Under the pieces are notes generated by a model. It did no database searches and was not told where the DNA came from. It was given only the letters and a program-made list of their open reading frames with translations. Shown here piece by piece: positions 1 through 8,837 of a DNA stretch of 64,000 bases (position 1 is its first letter; each line of letters starts with the position of its first letter). The position numbers and the translations under genes are program-made. Origin of the DNA: Streptomyces fructofermentans (lineage in GTDB: Bacteria; Actinomycetota; Actinomycetes; Streptomycetales; Streptomycetaceae); contig NZ_BMWD01000012.1 of the NCBI RefSeq assembly GCF_014651055.1, forward strand, positions 93,816-157,815, written 5' to 3'.

Positions 1-75
1 CGGGGGTTTCACGCCGACCCGCCGGGCCCGGGGATGCCTGGGCGCCGACGGAGTGGGCGCAGGGTGACCGGGGTT

Positions 76-510
76 CTACGGGTGCCGGGAGATCCCCAGC
101 AGCAGCGGCCCGGTCGGCGCCGCGACCATGTCCTGCACCGTCAGGGGGTCGAGGCTGGCGTAGAACGCCTCCTGCGCCCTGCGCAGCGCGCCGCGCAGCC
201 GGCAGTCCGAGCGCAGCGGACAGGGCGTCGCCCCCTCGCACTCGACGACGTCGCCCTCGCCCTCGAAGCTCCGCACCACTGCGCCGACGGACGCCGTCCG
301 GCCCTTCTCCGTGAGCGCGAGGCCGCCGCCCCGGCCGCGGCGCGCGTCGACCAGTCCCTGGTGCTGCAGTTCGGCGACCACCTTCGCGGCATGCGTGTAC
401 GGCACCTCCATGCCGGCCGCCACCTCCCGGGTCGTGGGCGTCGCCCCGTCCTCGACGGCGAGCCGCATCAGGACGCGCAGGGCGAGGTCGGTGGATCGGA
501 GCAGGCGCAT
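76..510 (-). CDS. Rrf2 family transcriptional regulator
   Basis: A 144-residue protein with the Rrf2 winged-helix fold. The N-terminus (MRLLRSTDLALRVLMRLA) and the helix-turn-helix with wing GLVDARRGRGGGLAL are typical. Three cysteines lie in ECEGATPCPLRSDCRL, spaced like the Fe-S cluster ligands of NsrR/IscR/RirA-type members, so this is probably a redox- or NO-responsive, cluster-binding repressor (inference). I chose the inner ATG at 510; the frame stays open to 534, but the residues before MRLL do not look like the family. It is divergent from the DUF3105/DUF305 pair, a possible target together with itself. The exact sensor role cannot be read from sequence. Confidence 0.88.
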   Translation of the reverse strand: MRLLRSTDLALRVLMRLAVEDGATPTTREVAAGMEVPYTHAAKVVAELQHQGLVDARRGRGGGLALTEKGRTASVGAVVRSFEGEGDVVECEGATPCPLRSDCRLRGALRRAQEAFYASLDPLTVQDMVAAPTGPLLLGISRHP

Positions 511-522
511 ACAGGCAGGGTA

Positions 523-535
523 GATAATGCGCATC
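523..535. promoter_or_regulatory. Possible Rrf2 operator core
   Basis: GATAATGCGCATC lies just upstream of the Rrf2 start and contains the perfect palindrome ATGCGCAT. It sits where an autoregulatory operator would be expected. Function is inferred from position and symmetry only. Confidence 0.3.
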
Positions 536-661
536 CCGGGTTCAACTTATCGTCACGGGGGCGGTCCCTTCGGCCATTCCTCCGACCTCCCTGCGGATAT
601 CCCCTTCTTCCCCACTACGATCAGCAGACTCCACTGTCCCTTTCCCCTGAAGGACCACCCC

Positions 662-1327
662 ATGGGTTCCGCCAAGAAGACAGACAGCACGTCGCGCAAG
701 GCGCGCATAGAGGAGATGCGGCGCGCCGAGCGGTCCCGCGAGCGCCGCAACCGGACCCTCACGATCGCCGCCAGCGTGATCGTCGTGGCGGGTCTCGTGG
801 CCGGTGGCGCCTATCTCATCGACTCCCAGTCCGGCAAGGACGGCGCGTCGAGCGACGGGAAGCAGGCTTCGGGGAAGTTCGTCACCGGCAAGGACGGCGT
901 GCGGAAGTGGGACGGGAAGCTGACCCAGAACCACGTCACCAAGACCGTGGACTACCCGATGGAGCCCCCTGTCGGCGGTGACCACAACGCGGTCTGGATG
1001 AACTGCAACGGCGACGTCTACGACAAGGCCGTCAAGAACGTGAACGCGGTGCACTCGCTGGAGCACGGCGCGGTCTGGGTGACGTACAGCAGCAAGGCGT
1101 CCGAGGCGGACGTGAAGGCGCTGTCGGAGAAGGTCAAGAAGACGCCGTACACCCTGATGAGCCCGGTCGAGGACCAGAAGGACCCCATCATGCTGTCGGC
1201 CTGGGGCCACCAGCGCACGGTGAAGAGCGCGAGCGACCCGGACGTCGGTACCTTCTTCGAGACGTACGTCCAGGGCAAGCAGACGCCCGAGCCGGGTGCC
1301 GCCTGCACCAACGGTCTCGCGCAGTGA
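662..1327 (+). CDS. DUF3105 membrane-anchored extracytoplasmic protein
   Basis: A 221-residue protein. A basic, Arg/Lys-rich cytoplasmic start is followed by one membrane segment (about residues 30-50, TIAASVIVVAGLVAGGAYLI) and an exported domain. The DUF3105 hallmark is clear: PPVGGDHNAVWMNCNG, then VHSLEHGAVWVTY with conserved His residues. The biochemical role of DUF3105 is not established. I chose the ATG at 662 because an AAGGA Shine-Dalgarno sits just before it; the frame is open further upstream without family similarity. It forms a tight pair with the DUF305 gene 10 nt downstream, an arrangement common in actinobacteria and suggesting a joint extracytoplasmic function. Confidence 0.88.
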   Translation: MGSAKKTDSTSRKARIEEMRRAERSRERRNRTLTIAASVIVVAGLVAGGAYLIDSQSGKDGASSDGKQASGKFVTGKDGVRKWDGKLTQNHVTKTVDYPMEPPVGGDHNAVWMNCNGDVYDKAVKNVNAVHSLEHGAVWVTYSSKASEADVKALSEKVKKTPYTLMSPVEDQKDPIMLSAWGHQRTVKSASDPDVGTFFETYVQGKQTPEPGAACTNGLAQ

Positions 1328-1337
1328 GGTTCACGCG

Positions 1338-1970
1338 GTGAGGAAGTCGAAGAACGCGGGGTGGATCGCCGGGGCCGCAGCCGCCGTGCTGGTGACGGCC
1401 GGGACGATCACGTACGCGGTCGCCGACGGCGGGGACTCCGGTACGAGGCCCCCGGCGGCGGACTCGGCGGACGCGGGCTTCGCGCGGGACATGGCGGTGC
1501 ACCACCAGCAGGCCGTCGAGATGTCGTACATCGTGCGCGACCTCACGAAGGACGAGGAGGTGCGCCGCCTCGCGTACGACATCGCGCAGACGCAGGCCAA
1601 CCAGCGCGGCATGCTGATCGGCTGGCTCGACCTGTGGGAGCTGCCCAAGGTGTCGTCCGCGCCCCCCATGGAGTGGATGGGGATGGGCGGCATGGGGAGC
1701 GGCGACGACGGCGCGCTGATGCCGGGCATGGCGACGAACACCGAGATGGACGCGCTGCGCGGGCTGAAGGGCAGGGCCGCCGAGGTCCGCTACCTCCAGC
1801 TGATGTACTCCCACCACAAGGGCGGCGTGCACATGGCCGAGGGCTGCGTGGAGCGGTGCAGGGTCGGAGTGGAACGACGGCTGGCGCGGGGCATGGTCCA
1901 GGCCCAGGAGTCGGAGATGAAGCTGATCTCCGACCTGCTGAGGAAGCGCGGCGCGAAGCCGCTGATCTGA
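1338..1970 (+). CDS. DUF305 domain protein, exported
   Basis: A 210-residue protein starting at GTG 1338. It has a short basic N-terminus, one hydrophobic signal/anchor segment (WIAGAAAAVLVTAGTITYAV) and a DUF305 (ferritin-like helical) domain. His/Met-rich helices are visible: FARDMAVHHQQAVEMS near the start and MYSHHKGGVHMAEG near residue 160, with a Met/Gly-rich loop between. Some DUF305 members bind copper; the His and Met pattern fits metal binding, but this is not shown here. It lies 10 nt after the DUF3105 gene and is presumably cotranscribed. An inverted repeat follows before the convergent hydrolase gene. Confidence 0.88.
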   Translation: MRKSKNAGWIAGAAAAVLVTAGTITYAVADGGDSGTRPPAADSADAGFARDMAVHHQQAVEMSYIVRDLTKDEEVRRLAYDIAQTQANQRGMLIGWLDLWELPKVSSAPPMEWMGMGGMGSGDDGALMPGMATNTEMDALRGLKGRAAEVRYLQLMYSHHKGGVHMAEGCVERCRVGVERRLARGMVQAQESEMKLISDLLRKRGAKPLI

Positions 1971-2013
1971 CCGCCGGGCCCCGGCCGACTCCGCTGGTCG
2001 CCGGCCCCGGCGG
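1971..2013. terminator. Inverted repeat between convergent genes
   Basis: CCGCCGGG near 1971 pairs with CCCGGCGG-type sequence ending at 2013, with a small internal loop and no T-tract. It lies between the convergent DUF305 and hydrolase genes, so a bidirectional terminator is likely. Confidence 0.4.
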
Positions 2014-2017
2014 GCCG

Positions 2018-2887
2018 TCAGTCCCCCGGCGGGGGTGAGCCGCCGCCGGCCGGGGACGGCCACCGGGGCGTGTCCAGCACCGCGTCCGCCACGTCGCGCG
2101 GACGGTCGAGCATGACGAAGTGGCCGGACGGGGCCGACACCCGCAGGGCACCGCCCAGCCGTTCGGCCAGGGCCCGCTGCCGGCTCAGCCAACGCCGTCC
2201 GCCGCCGGTGTCCGCGGCCAGCACGGTGACCGGGGCGTCGAGCGGGAAGCGGTCCCGCAGGGCGGCCAGTTCGGCGGCCTCGTCACCGTAGCGGGCGTTC
2301 TCCGCGAGAACGGCCCGCAGGGACCGGCTGGTGGAGTACGCCCGGCGCACCTGCCCGGACGGGGCCGGGTCTCCGCGCCCGCCGTACCGTCCGGCCCGCA
2401 CCGCCGTACGCCGCACAAGGGGCCCCAGGGCGCGCGGGACGCCCGCGGCGGACAGGAGCGTGCCGCACGCGCGCGTGGCCGCGTCCCGCAGCACGGGCGC
2501 GGCGCAGGCGCGGGGCGCCTCCTCGACGCTGGAGTCGACCAGCACGAGCCCGGCGGTCCGCTCCGGGAACAGCCGCGCGAAGGCCTCGCAGTGGAACCCG
2601 GCCAGGGAGTGCCCCACCACCGTGACCGGGCCCACCGCCCCGGCGGAGTCGAGCACGCGCGCGATGCGCCGTGCCTCACCCATGAGCGTGGGCCACGCGC
2701 GCGCGGGCCCGCTCAGGCCGAGCCCCGGCCGGTCGAAGCGGACGACCGTGCGGCGCCGGGCGAGCAGCGGGACCACCCGGTCCCAGTCGAACCAGCACAT
2801 GCCGAGCCCCGCGGTGAGCAGGCAGACGGGACCCGAGCCGTCGACACGGAGGTGGTGGGGGACTCCGTCGATCCCGGTGAACGTCAT
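2018..2887 (-). CDS. Alpha/beta hydrolase
   Basis: A 289-residue alpha/beta-hydrolase-fold protein. The nucleophile elbow GHSLAG is visible (Ser in VVGHSLAGFHCEAF), with a candidate acid Asp in VTVLAADTGG and His in SGHFVMLDRP. Near the N-terminus LLTAGLGMCWFDWDRV supplies the usual oxyanion/cap entry. Substrate is unknown. I start it at ATG 2887, where the protein begins MTFTGIDGVPHHLRVDGSG; upstream codons in the open frame are low-complexity Arg/Pro. The start overlaps the stop of the upstream membrane-protein gene by 4 nt (ATGA), so the two are translationally coupled. Confidence 0.9.
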   Translation of the reverse strand: MTFTGIDGVPHHLRVDGSGPVCLLTAGLGMCWFDWDRVVPLLARRRTVVRFDRPGLGLSGPARAWPTLMGEARRIARVLDSAGAVGPVTVVGHSLAGFHCEAFARLFPERTAGLVLVDSSVEEAPRACAAPVLRDAATRACGTLLSAAGVPRALGPLVRRTAVRAGRYGGRGDPAPSGQVRRAYSTSRSLRAVLAENARYGDEAAELAALRDRFPLDAPVTVLAADTGGGRRWLSRQRALAERLGGALRVSAPSGHFVMLDRPRDVADAVLDTPRWPSPAGGGSPPPGD

Positions 2888-3627
2888 CGGAGGGCGCCCT
2901 GCGATGCGTGGCGCGCCCCGCCGGTACCCCGCGGGCCGGCGAGGGGAGTGCGCCCGCCCGGGCGGGTCCGCGCGGGAGGGCGTACGTGGGCCGGGGCGTG
3001 CGCGGTCAGCCGGACCGCGACGGCACCGACCTGGAGCCGCTGGGCGACGCCGTGGCCCCAGCCGTCGTGGCCCGTCTCCAGTGCGCCGACGGCTGCCGGC
3101 GTCCATACGGTGGCGGCGAGTGCGAGCGCCACGAGCACGGTGCACGCGCGCGTGGCGGGCGCGCCGGGCGCGGTCCCGCGGGCGGCGCGGGTGAGGGCCG
3201 CCGTCGCGACGAGGGCACCGCACAGGGCGAGCGCGCGGGTGAGGCCGTGCGCGGCGGGGACGAGTCCGGCGTGCTCGCGCGCGGCGCACACGGCGTCGGC
3301 GGTCGGCGCGCAGTCCAGGGGCGGGCACGCGTCCAGGGCGCTCGCCGCGCCGAACAGGACGAGCCCGGCGGGACCGGCGCGCATCCGCCGTCCCCGGCCG
3401 CTCGCGGAACGGGGCGCCGACAGCCCGCCGGCGCGCACGAGCACCCCGGCGGCCAGGTCCGTGCCGCGGAGGAGCGCGCCGTACGGCTGGTCGCCGGCGG
3501 CCAGTTCACTGACGCACGCGCGGGTCGGCGTGAGCCCCGTCGGCAGGACGGCTTCGAGCACCCACGCGCAGTGGGCGAGCCCTCCGGGGGCGATCAGGAC
3601 GGCGGCGGCCGTGGGTGGCGTCGTCAT
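2884..3627 (-). CDS. DUF998-like multipass membrane protein
   Basis: A 247-residue hydrophobic protein beginning MTTPPTAAAVLIAPGG, with several predicted membrane helices (for example LTRALALCGALVATAALT and ACTVLVALALAATVW). The layout, with Cys-bearing loop ALDACPPLDCAPTADAVCA and a His/Asp-rich stretch GHDGWGHG between helices, resembles DUF998 proteins. Function is unknown. It is first in a two-gene unit: its stop overlaps the hydrolase start by 4 nt. The C-terminal 40 residues are Arg/Pro-rich and may be disordered. Family assignment is from overall pattern and is less certain than the gene call. Confidence 0.75.
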   Translation of the reverse strand: MTTPPTAAAVLIAPGGLAHCAWVLEAVLPTGLTPTRACVSELAAGDQPYGALLRGTDLAAGVLVRAGGLSAPRSASGRGRRMRAGPAGLVLFGAASALDACPPLDCAPTADAVCAAREHAGLVPAAHGLTRALALCGALVATAALTRAARGTAPGAPATRACTVLVALALAATVWTPAAVGALETGHDGWGHGVAQRLQVGAVAVRLTAHAPAHVRPPARTRPGGRTPLAGPRGTGGARHASQGALR

Positions 3628-3986
3628 AGAAGTCCATGATCGGCGCCCGGCCCCCGGTCCGCACGCCGCGTCCGGGCATCCGCCGGGCCACGCGGCGGCG
3701 GTCGGCCGCACCCCAGACCCCGCACACCCCGCCCCGCACCCCGGTGCCGGACCGCGGCGGGCACCGACAGCTCCCGACCGCTCCCGACAGCTCCCGACCG
3801 CTCGGAAATGCGGGTGACTCGCTGGAGGCCGGAGGGCCGGGTGCACGGCACCGGACGGAGGCGATCGAGGGCGGGGGACACGGCGGACGGGACCTGCCGC
3901 CGACGCGGAGCCGCCGCGGGTCGGCGTGGGGCGCCCCACACCCGCCCGCCACCCCATCGCGTCGCTCTGACGATTACACTGGCCGG
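3628..3986. other. Divergent intergenic region with decamer repeats
   Basis: No supportable gene here. A 10-bp unit CTCCCGAC(C/A)G is repeated directly about four times around 3761-3802. The right end carries the inferred nadE promoter: a TACACT hexamer at 3975-3980 sits 6 nt before the GTG start at 3987, so the nadE transcript may be leaderless. Confidence 0.5.
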
Positions 3987-5741
3987 GTGCCTCAACTACG
4001 CCTCGCCCTGAATCAGATCGACTCGACCGTCGGCGATCTCGCCGGGAACGCCGAGGCGATCCTCCGCTGGACCCGGCACTCCGCCGAGCAGGGAGCGCAC
4101 CTGGTGGCGTTCCCCGAGATGGTGCTGACCGGGTACCCCGTCGAGGACCTGGCCCTGCGGTCGTCCTTCGTGGAGGCCTCGCGCGCGGCCCTGCGGGGAC
4201 TCGCCGCGCGGCTCGCCGAGGAGGGCTTCGGAGGGATCCCGGTGGTCGTCGGCTACCTCGACCGGGCCGGGACGGCCCAGCCGAAGTACGGCCAGCCGGC
4301 CGGTGCCCCGCGCAACGCCGCCGCGGTGCTGTACGGCGGCGAGCCGGTGCTCACGTTCTCCAAGCACCACCTGCCGAACTACGGCGTCTTCGACGAGTTC
4401 CGCTACTTCGTGCCCGGCGACACCCTCCCCGTGGTCCGGGTGCACGGGGTCGACGTCGCGCTCGCCATCTGCGAGGACCTCTGGCAGGACGGCGGCCGCG
4501 TCCCCGCGGCCCGTTCCGCCGGGGCCGGCCTGCTGGTCTCGATCAACGCCTCGCCGTACGAGCGGGACAAGGACGACACCCGGCTGGACCTGGTGCGCAA
4601 GCGCGCGCAGGAGGCGGGCTGCACGACCGCGTACCTCGCGATGATCGGCGGCCAGGACGAACTGGTCTTCGACGGCGACTCGATCGTCGTGGACCGGGAC
4701 GGCGAAGTCGTCGCGCGGGCACCCCAGTTCGCCGAGGGCTGCGTCGTCCTCGACCTGGAGCTGCCGGCCGCCGGCGAGTCCGCCCACGGGCGCGTCGTGG
4801 ACGACGGCCTGCGCGTCGACCACGTCGTCCTGTCCGAGGAGCCGCTGCCCGCGTACGAGCCGGAGCTCGCCGGCGGGTACGCCGAACGCCTCGACGACGA
4901 CGAGGAGGTGTACTCCGCACTGGTGGTGGGACTGCGCGCGTACGCGGCGAAGAACGGTTTCCGCTCGGTGCTGATCGGGCTCTCGGGCGGTATCGACTCC
5001 GCGCTCGTCGCGGCGCTCGCCTGCGACGCGCTGGGACCGGAGAACGTGTACGGCGTGTCGATGCCGTCGAAGTACTCCTCGGACCACTCCCGGGGCGACG
5101 CGGCCGAGCTGGCCCGGCGGACCGGGCTCAACTTCCGGACCGTACCCATCGAGCCGATGTTCGACGCGTACATGGAGTCGCTGGGCCTGACCGGCCTGGC
5201 CGAGGAGAACCTCCAGTCGCGGTTGCGCGGCACGACGCTGATGGCCCTGTCCAACCAGGAGGGGCACATCGTGCTGGCGCCGGGCAACAAGTCCGAGCTG
5301 GCCGTCGGGTACTCGACGCTGTACGGCGACTCCGTGGGCGCGTACGGGCCCATCAAGGACGTCTACAAGACGTCGGTCTTCCGGCTGGCCGAGTGGCGCA
5401 ACCGGGCGGCGGCCGAGCGCGGCCAGACCCCGCCGATCCCCGAGAACTCGATCAGCAAGCCGCCGAGCGCCGAACTGCGGCCCGACCAGGTCGACACCGA
5501 CTCGCTGCCCGACTACCCGGTCCTGGACGCGATCCTGGAGCTGTACGTCGACCGCGACACCGGCGCCGACGCGATCGTGGCGGCGGGCTTCGACCACGAG
5601 CTGGTCACGAAGACCCTGCGGATGGTCGACACGGCGGAGTACAAGCGGCGGCAGTACCCGCCGGGCACCAAGATCTCGGCCAAGGGCTTCGGCAAGGACC
5701 GGCGCCTGCCGATCACGAACCTCTGGCGCGAGAACGTCTGA
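3987..5741 (+). CDS. nadE: Glutamine-dependent NAD+ synthetase
   Basis: A 584-residue two-domain enzyme that makes NAD+ from deamido-NAD+, ATP and glutamine in the cytoplasm. The N-terminal nitrilase-type glutaminase domain shows the Glu-Lys-Cys triad: E44 in FPEMVLTGYP, K126 in KHHLPNYGVFDE and C162 in ICEDLW. The C-terminal synthetase domain has the PP-loop LSGGIDSALVAAL (S333-S338) and later APGNKSELAVGY. Length matches the glutamine-dependent class rather than the short ammonia-dependent one. I chose GTG 3987, which gives the normal N-terminus VPQLRLALNQI. No Shine-Dalgarno precedes it and a -10-like hexamer lies 6 nt upstream, so leaderless expression is likely. A strong terminator follows. 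Confidence 0.97.
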   Translation: MPQLRLALNQIDSTVGDLAGNAEAILRWTRHSAEQGAHLVAFPEMVLTGYPVEDLALRSSFVEASRAALRGLAARLAEEGFGGIPVVVGYLDRAGTAQPKYGQPAGAPRNAAAVLYGGEPVLTFSKHHLPNYGVFDEFRYFVPGDTLPVVRVHGVDVALAICEDLWQDGGRVPAARSAGAGLLVSINASPYERDKDDTRLDLVRKRAQEAGCTTAYLAMIGGQDELVFDGDSIVVDRDGEVVARAPQFAEGCVVLDLELPAAGESAHGRVVDDGLRVDHVVLSEEPLPAYEPELAGGYAERLDDDEEVYSALVVGLRAYAAKNGFRSVLIGLSGGIDSALVAALACDALGPENVYGVSMPSKYSSDHSRGDAAELARRTGLNFRTVPIEPMFDAYMESLGLTGLAEENLQSRLRGTTLMALSNQEGHIVLAPGNKSELAVGYSTLYGDSVGAYGPIKDVYKTSVFRLAEWRNRAAAERGQTPPIPENSISKPPSAELRPDQVDTDSLPDYPVLDAILELYVDRDTGADAIVAAGFDHELVTKTLRMVDTAEYKRRQYPPGTKISAKGFGKDRRLPITNLWRENV

Positions 5742-5774
5742 CGCCGTACGGGCCGTCCCACGGGCCCGCGCGGA

Positions 5775-5808
5775 AAGGGGGCGCCCGGTACCGACCGGGC
5801 GCCCCCTT
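5775..5808. terminator. Terminator of nadE
   Basis: A perfect 15-bp stem (AAGGGGGCGCCCGGT with its complement) with a 4-nt loop, 33 nt after the nadE stop. It lies between two convergent genes. Confidence 0.85.
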
Positions 5809-5826
5809 CGCCGTCCGCCACTGCGC

Positions 5827-5865
5827 GGCCCTTCCGCCCGTGCCTGCGCACGGGCGGAAAGGGCC
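5827..5865. terminator. Second terminator hairpin, for the convergent MFS gene
   Basis: GGCCCTTCCGCCCGTGC pairs with GCACGGGCGGAAAGGGCC across a 4-nt loop, with one bulged A. It lies 9 nt from the stop of the MFS gene on the minus strand, so it probably ends that transcript. Confidence 0.75.
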
Positions 5866-5874
5866 GGTGGCGGG

Positions 5875-7092
5875 TCAGTGCCGCGCGGCGGTCTCCGCCG
5901 GCCGCGGCACATGGGCGGCCACGAGGCGCCCGCCTCCGACGGAGCCGCCCCGCCGGTCCACGCCGTACGCGACGGCGGCGACCCCGATGCCCAGCACGGC
6001 GAGCGCGGCGCCCGCGAGCGCCGGCGAGGTCACGCCGAAGCCCGCCGCGAGGGTGAGGCCGCCGATCCAGGCACCGCCCGCGTTGGCCAGGTTGAAGGCG
6101 GCCTGGTTGGCCGAGGAGGCGAGCGAGGGGGCCGAGGAGGCCTTCTCCATGACCATCAGCAGCAGCGGCGAGCTGGTCACGAACGAGGCCGTGCCGAGCA
6201 GCAGCACGGCGAGGGGCGCGCTCCACGCGGTGCTCATCAGGAGCGGGAACAGCAGGAGGACCGCGGCGAGCGAGGCGAGTCCGCCGAACAGCGTGCCCCG
6301 CATCGAGCGGTCGGCCAGCCGGCCGCCGAGCAGGTTGCCCAGGGTGGCCCCCACACCGAAGAGCGCCAGCAGCAGCGTGACGCTGGAGTCGGCGTATCCG
6401 GCGGAGTCGGTCAGCATCGGCGTGATGTAGCTGTACGCCGAGAAGAGGGCGCCGAAGCCCGCGACCGTCGTGCCGAGCGCCAGCCAGACGGGGAGCGACT
6501 TCAGGGCCGCGAGTTCGCCGCGCAGTCCGACGACGGGTGCCTGCGCGTCGTCGCGGGGCAGCAGCGCCACCAGGGACGCGATGGCGGCGAGGCCGATCAC
6601 GCTGACGGCGAGGAACGTCGACCGCCAGCCGAAGTGCTGGCCCATGAGCGTGGCCGCGGGCACGCCCGCGATGTTCGCGATGGTCAGGCCGAGGAACATC
6701 AGCGATACCGCGCGGGCCTTGCGCTCGGGTGCCACCATGCCGGTGGCGACGACGGCGCCGACGCCGAAGAAGGCGCCGTGCGGCAGGCCGCTGAGGAAGC
6801 GGGCGGCGAGGAGCAGGTGCTGGTCGGGGGCGAACGCGGAGAGCGCGTTGCCCACGACGAAGAGGGCCATCAGGCCGACCAGGACCTTGCGGCGGGCCAT
6901 GCGGGCGGTCACGGCGGCCAGCAGCGGGGCTCCGATGACCACCCCCAGCGCGTACGCCGAGACCAGGTGGCCCGCGCTGGGGATGGATATGTGCAGGTCG
7001 TCCGCGACGTCGGGCAGCAGGCCCATCATCACGAACTCCGTGGTGCCGATGCCGAAGGCGCCCACGGCGAGGGCGAGCAGGGCCAGGGGCAT
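5875..7092 (-). CDS. MFS transporter, AraJ/Cmr-like drug-efflux type
   Basis: A 405-residue, 12-helix major facilitator protein in the inner membrane. The N-terminus MPLALLALAVGAFGIGTTEFVMMGLLPDVA is characteristic of the DHA1 branch that includes AraJ, CmlA and sugar/drug exporters. The conserved loop 2-3 region is MARRKVLVGLMALFVVGNAL, and helix 5 has the antiporter-like GVPAATLMGQHFGWR. Substrate unknown. The start at 7092 has GAAAGG upstream. It is a single gene downstream of the endonuclease/exonuclease gene on the same strand (87-nt gap) and ends at its own terminator facing nadE. Confidence 0.92.
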   Translation of the reverse strand: MPLALLALAVGAFGIGTTEFVMMGLLPDVADDLHISIPSAGHLVSAYALGVVIGAPLLAAVTARMARRKVLVGLMALFVVGNALSAFAPDQHLLLAARFLSGLPHGAFFGVGAVVATGMVAPERKARAVSLMFLGLTIANIAGVPAATLMGQHFGWRSTFLAVSVIGLAAIASLVALLPRDDAQAPVVGLRGELAALKSLPVWLALGTTVAGFGALFSAYSYITPMLTDSAGYADSSVTLLLALFGVGATLGNLLGGRLADRSMRGTLFGGLASLAAVLLLFPLLMSTAWSAPLAVLLLGTASFVTSSPLLLMVMEKASSAPSLASSANQAAFNLANAGGAWIGGLTLAAGFGVTSPALAGAALAVLGIGVAAVAYGVDRRGGSVGGGRLVAAHVPRPAETAARH

Positions 7093-7179
7093 GAGGGGCC
7101 TTTCAAAGAAGTGGCGGAGTCCCGTACAGCTTAAGTTCAGTTACGGAACAAAGCCTCTCAGGCCCAGTATTCCCGGGAG

Positions 7180-8217
7180 TTACGAGGTGGTTGCCGCGAG
7201 CTTCACGGTGGCGGCGATCGGAAGGTGGTCGCTGCCGGTCTCGGGCAGGGTCCAGGAGGTGACCGGCTCGACCCCCTTCACCATGATCTGGTCGATCCGC
7301 GCCATGGGGAACGACGCGGGCCAGCTGAATCCGTAGCCGCTGCCGGCCGCGCCCTGCGTGGAGCGCATCTGCGAGGTGACGGCGTTGAGCGCGCGGTCGT
7401 TCATCGTGCCGTTCAGGTCGCCGAGCAGCACGACCTGCGACAACCGCTCGTCGGCGATGGCCTCGCCGAGCGCGTCGGCGCTCTTGTCGCGCTGGCGGGC
7501 GGTGAACCCGGCCTCCATCTTCACGCGCACGGAGGGGAGGTGGGCCACGTACACCGCGAGCCGCCCGTCCGGCGCCGTGACCGTCGCCCGCATCGCGCGC
7601 GTCCAGCCGAGCTTGATGTCGACGGGGGCGGTGGCGCTGAGCGGGTACTTGCTCCACAGGCCGACCGTGCCCTGCACGGAGTGGTACTTGTACGTCGCCG
7701 CGAGGGCCTTCTCGTACACGGGGACCGCCGAGGTCGTCAGCTCCTCCAGGGCCACGACGTCGGCGCCCGAGGCGGCCACCTCGCGCGCGGTGCCGGAGGG
7801 GTCCGGGTTGTCGGCGTTCACGTTGTGGGTGGCGACGGTGAGGTTCCCGCCGCCGCCGGTCTTGTCGCCGAGCAGCCCGCCGAAGAGGTTCAGCCAGACC
7901 GCGAACGGCAGCACCACGGCGATCAGGGCGGTCGCGGACCTGCGCACCAGCGCGAGGACGAGCAGCAGCGGGACGAACACGCCCAGCCACGGCAGGAACG
8001 TCTCCGTCAGGCTGCCGAGGTTGCCGATGCGGTTGGGCACCTGCGCGTGCAGCAGCATCACCAGTGCCAGGCAGACCGCGAGCGCCGCCACGACGATGCC
8101 GCGGCGCCAGACGCCGGGGTCGTTGCGCAGGGTCGAGAGCAGGCGCCGGAGCCGGGGTCCTCTGCGGCCGGGCCCCTGGCCGCCGCTGCCCGTCTCGGTC
8201 ATGTACGCCTGCGCCAT
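7180..8217 (-). CDS. Endonuclease/exonuclease/phosphatase family protein, membrane-tethered
   Basis: A 345-residue protein. The N-terminal ~120 residues hold three hydrophobic helices (GIVVAALAVCLALVMLL; WLGVFVPLLLVLALV; ATALIAVVLPFAVWLNLF). The C-terminal catalytic fold is DNase I-like, with THNVNADN, ALEEL, GDLNGTMND and GSDHLPI marking the metal- and phosphate-binding residues. The catalytic domain should face outside the cell. Members act on nucleic acids, phosphoinositides or other phosphodiesters, and the substrate here is not predictable. An alternative ATG lies 5 codons in. It has its own transcription unit or leads into the MFS gene 87 nt downstream. Confidence 0.9.
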   Translation of the reverse strand: MAQAYMTETGSGGQGPGRRGPRLRRLLSTLRNDPGVWRRGIVVAALAVCLALVMLLHAQVPNRIGNLGSLTETFLPWLGVFVPLLLVLALVRRSATALIAVVLPFAVWLNLFGGLLGDKTGGGGNLTVATHNVNADNPDPSGTAREVAASGADVVALEELTTSAVPVYEKALAATYKYHSVQGTVGLWSKYPLSATAPVDIKLGWTRAMRATVTAPDGRLAVYVAHLPSVRVKMEAGFTARQRDKSADALGEAIADERLSQVVLLGDLNGTMNDRALNAVTSQMRSTQGAAGSGYGFSWPASFPMARIDQIMVKGVEPVTSWTLPETGSDHLPIAATVKLAATTS

Positions 8218-8837
8218 ACCGTCGCCTCACCAACTGCCGTGCACATCATTCCCGCGTCTAAGACCCTAGGGGATGATCGCGTTCGTTCCCGCCGTCCCGC
8301 GGCGGCCGTCCGGGCACGAGGACGAAGAAGTTGCGGTCGGGAGTTCCGGCCCGCGCCCGATGCGGGTGGTCTGTGACGGAACGCGCACATTTCCGAACGG
8401 GCTGTACGGGGGGGTGTCGGGGCGGTGGGGCCCCGGGGGCGGGTGAGGCGCACCACAGCCCGGCCGGCGGCGCGGCGGGCCGCCGGCGCGGGCGCGTCCG
8501 GTGGGCTCGGGCGGCGCGGTTCGGGGCGTCGTCCGCCGTCGGGGCCGGGGATCGCGGTCGGCCCGCACCCCGGACGGGCGCGGGCGCCATGCCGCCCCTT
8601 CGGCGCCCGTTGGCGGCCAGGAGCCGCTGGGTCGGATGGTTGTGCGTGTCGCGCCGGCGGGACGCGGTCTGCGTCCACCGGCCGGTGGACGTGGCGCGGG
8701 ACGGTGGGTGACCCCGGCGCGTCGGGCTCGACGGCCAAGTGCGGCCGCTCGCCGGTGGAGGAGGCGGCCGGCGGCCTCCGAGCCGCTGCGCGGTTGCGAC
8801 CCGGCGCCTCGGGCTCGACGGCCAAGTGCGGCCGTGG
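8218..8837. other. Gene-poor GC-rich intergenic stretch
   Basis: I find no gene here: all open frames lack family-like sequence, starts with ribosome sites, or normal composition. A short motif, GGGCTCGACGGCCAAGTGCG, occurs twice, near 8723 and 8812, and leads into the tandem repeats that follow. Confidence 0.5.

Noticed and set aside
2884..3957. Extending the DUF998-like gene to 3957
   Set aside because: The first 110 codons are Arg/Pro/Gly low-complexity, and the coding character begins at MTTPPT (3627).
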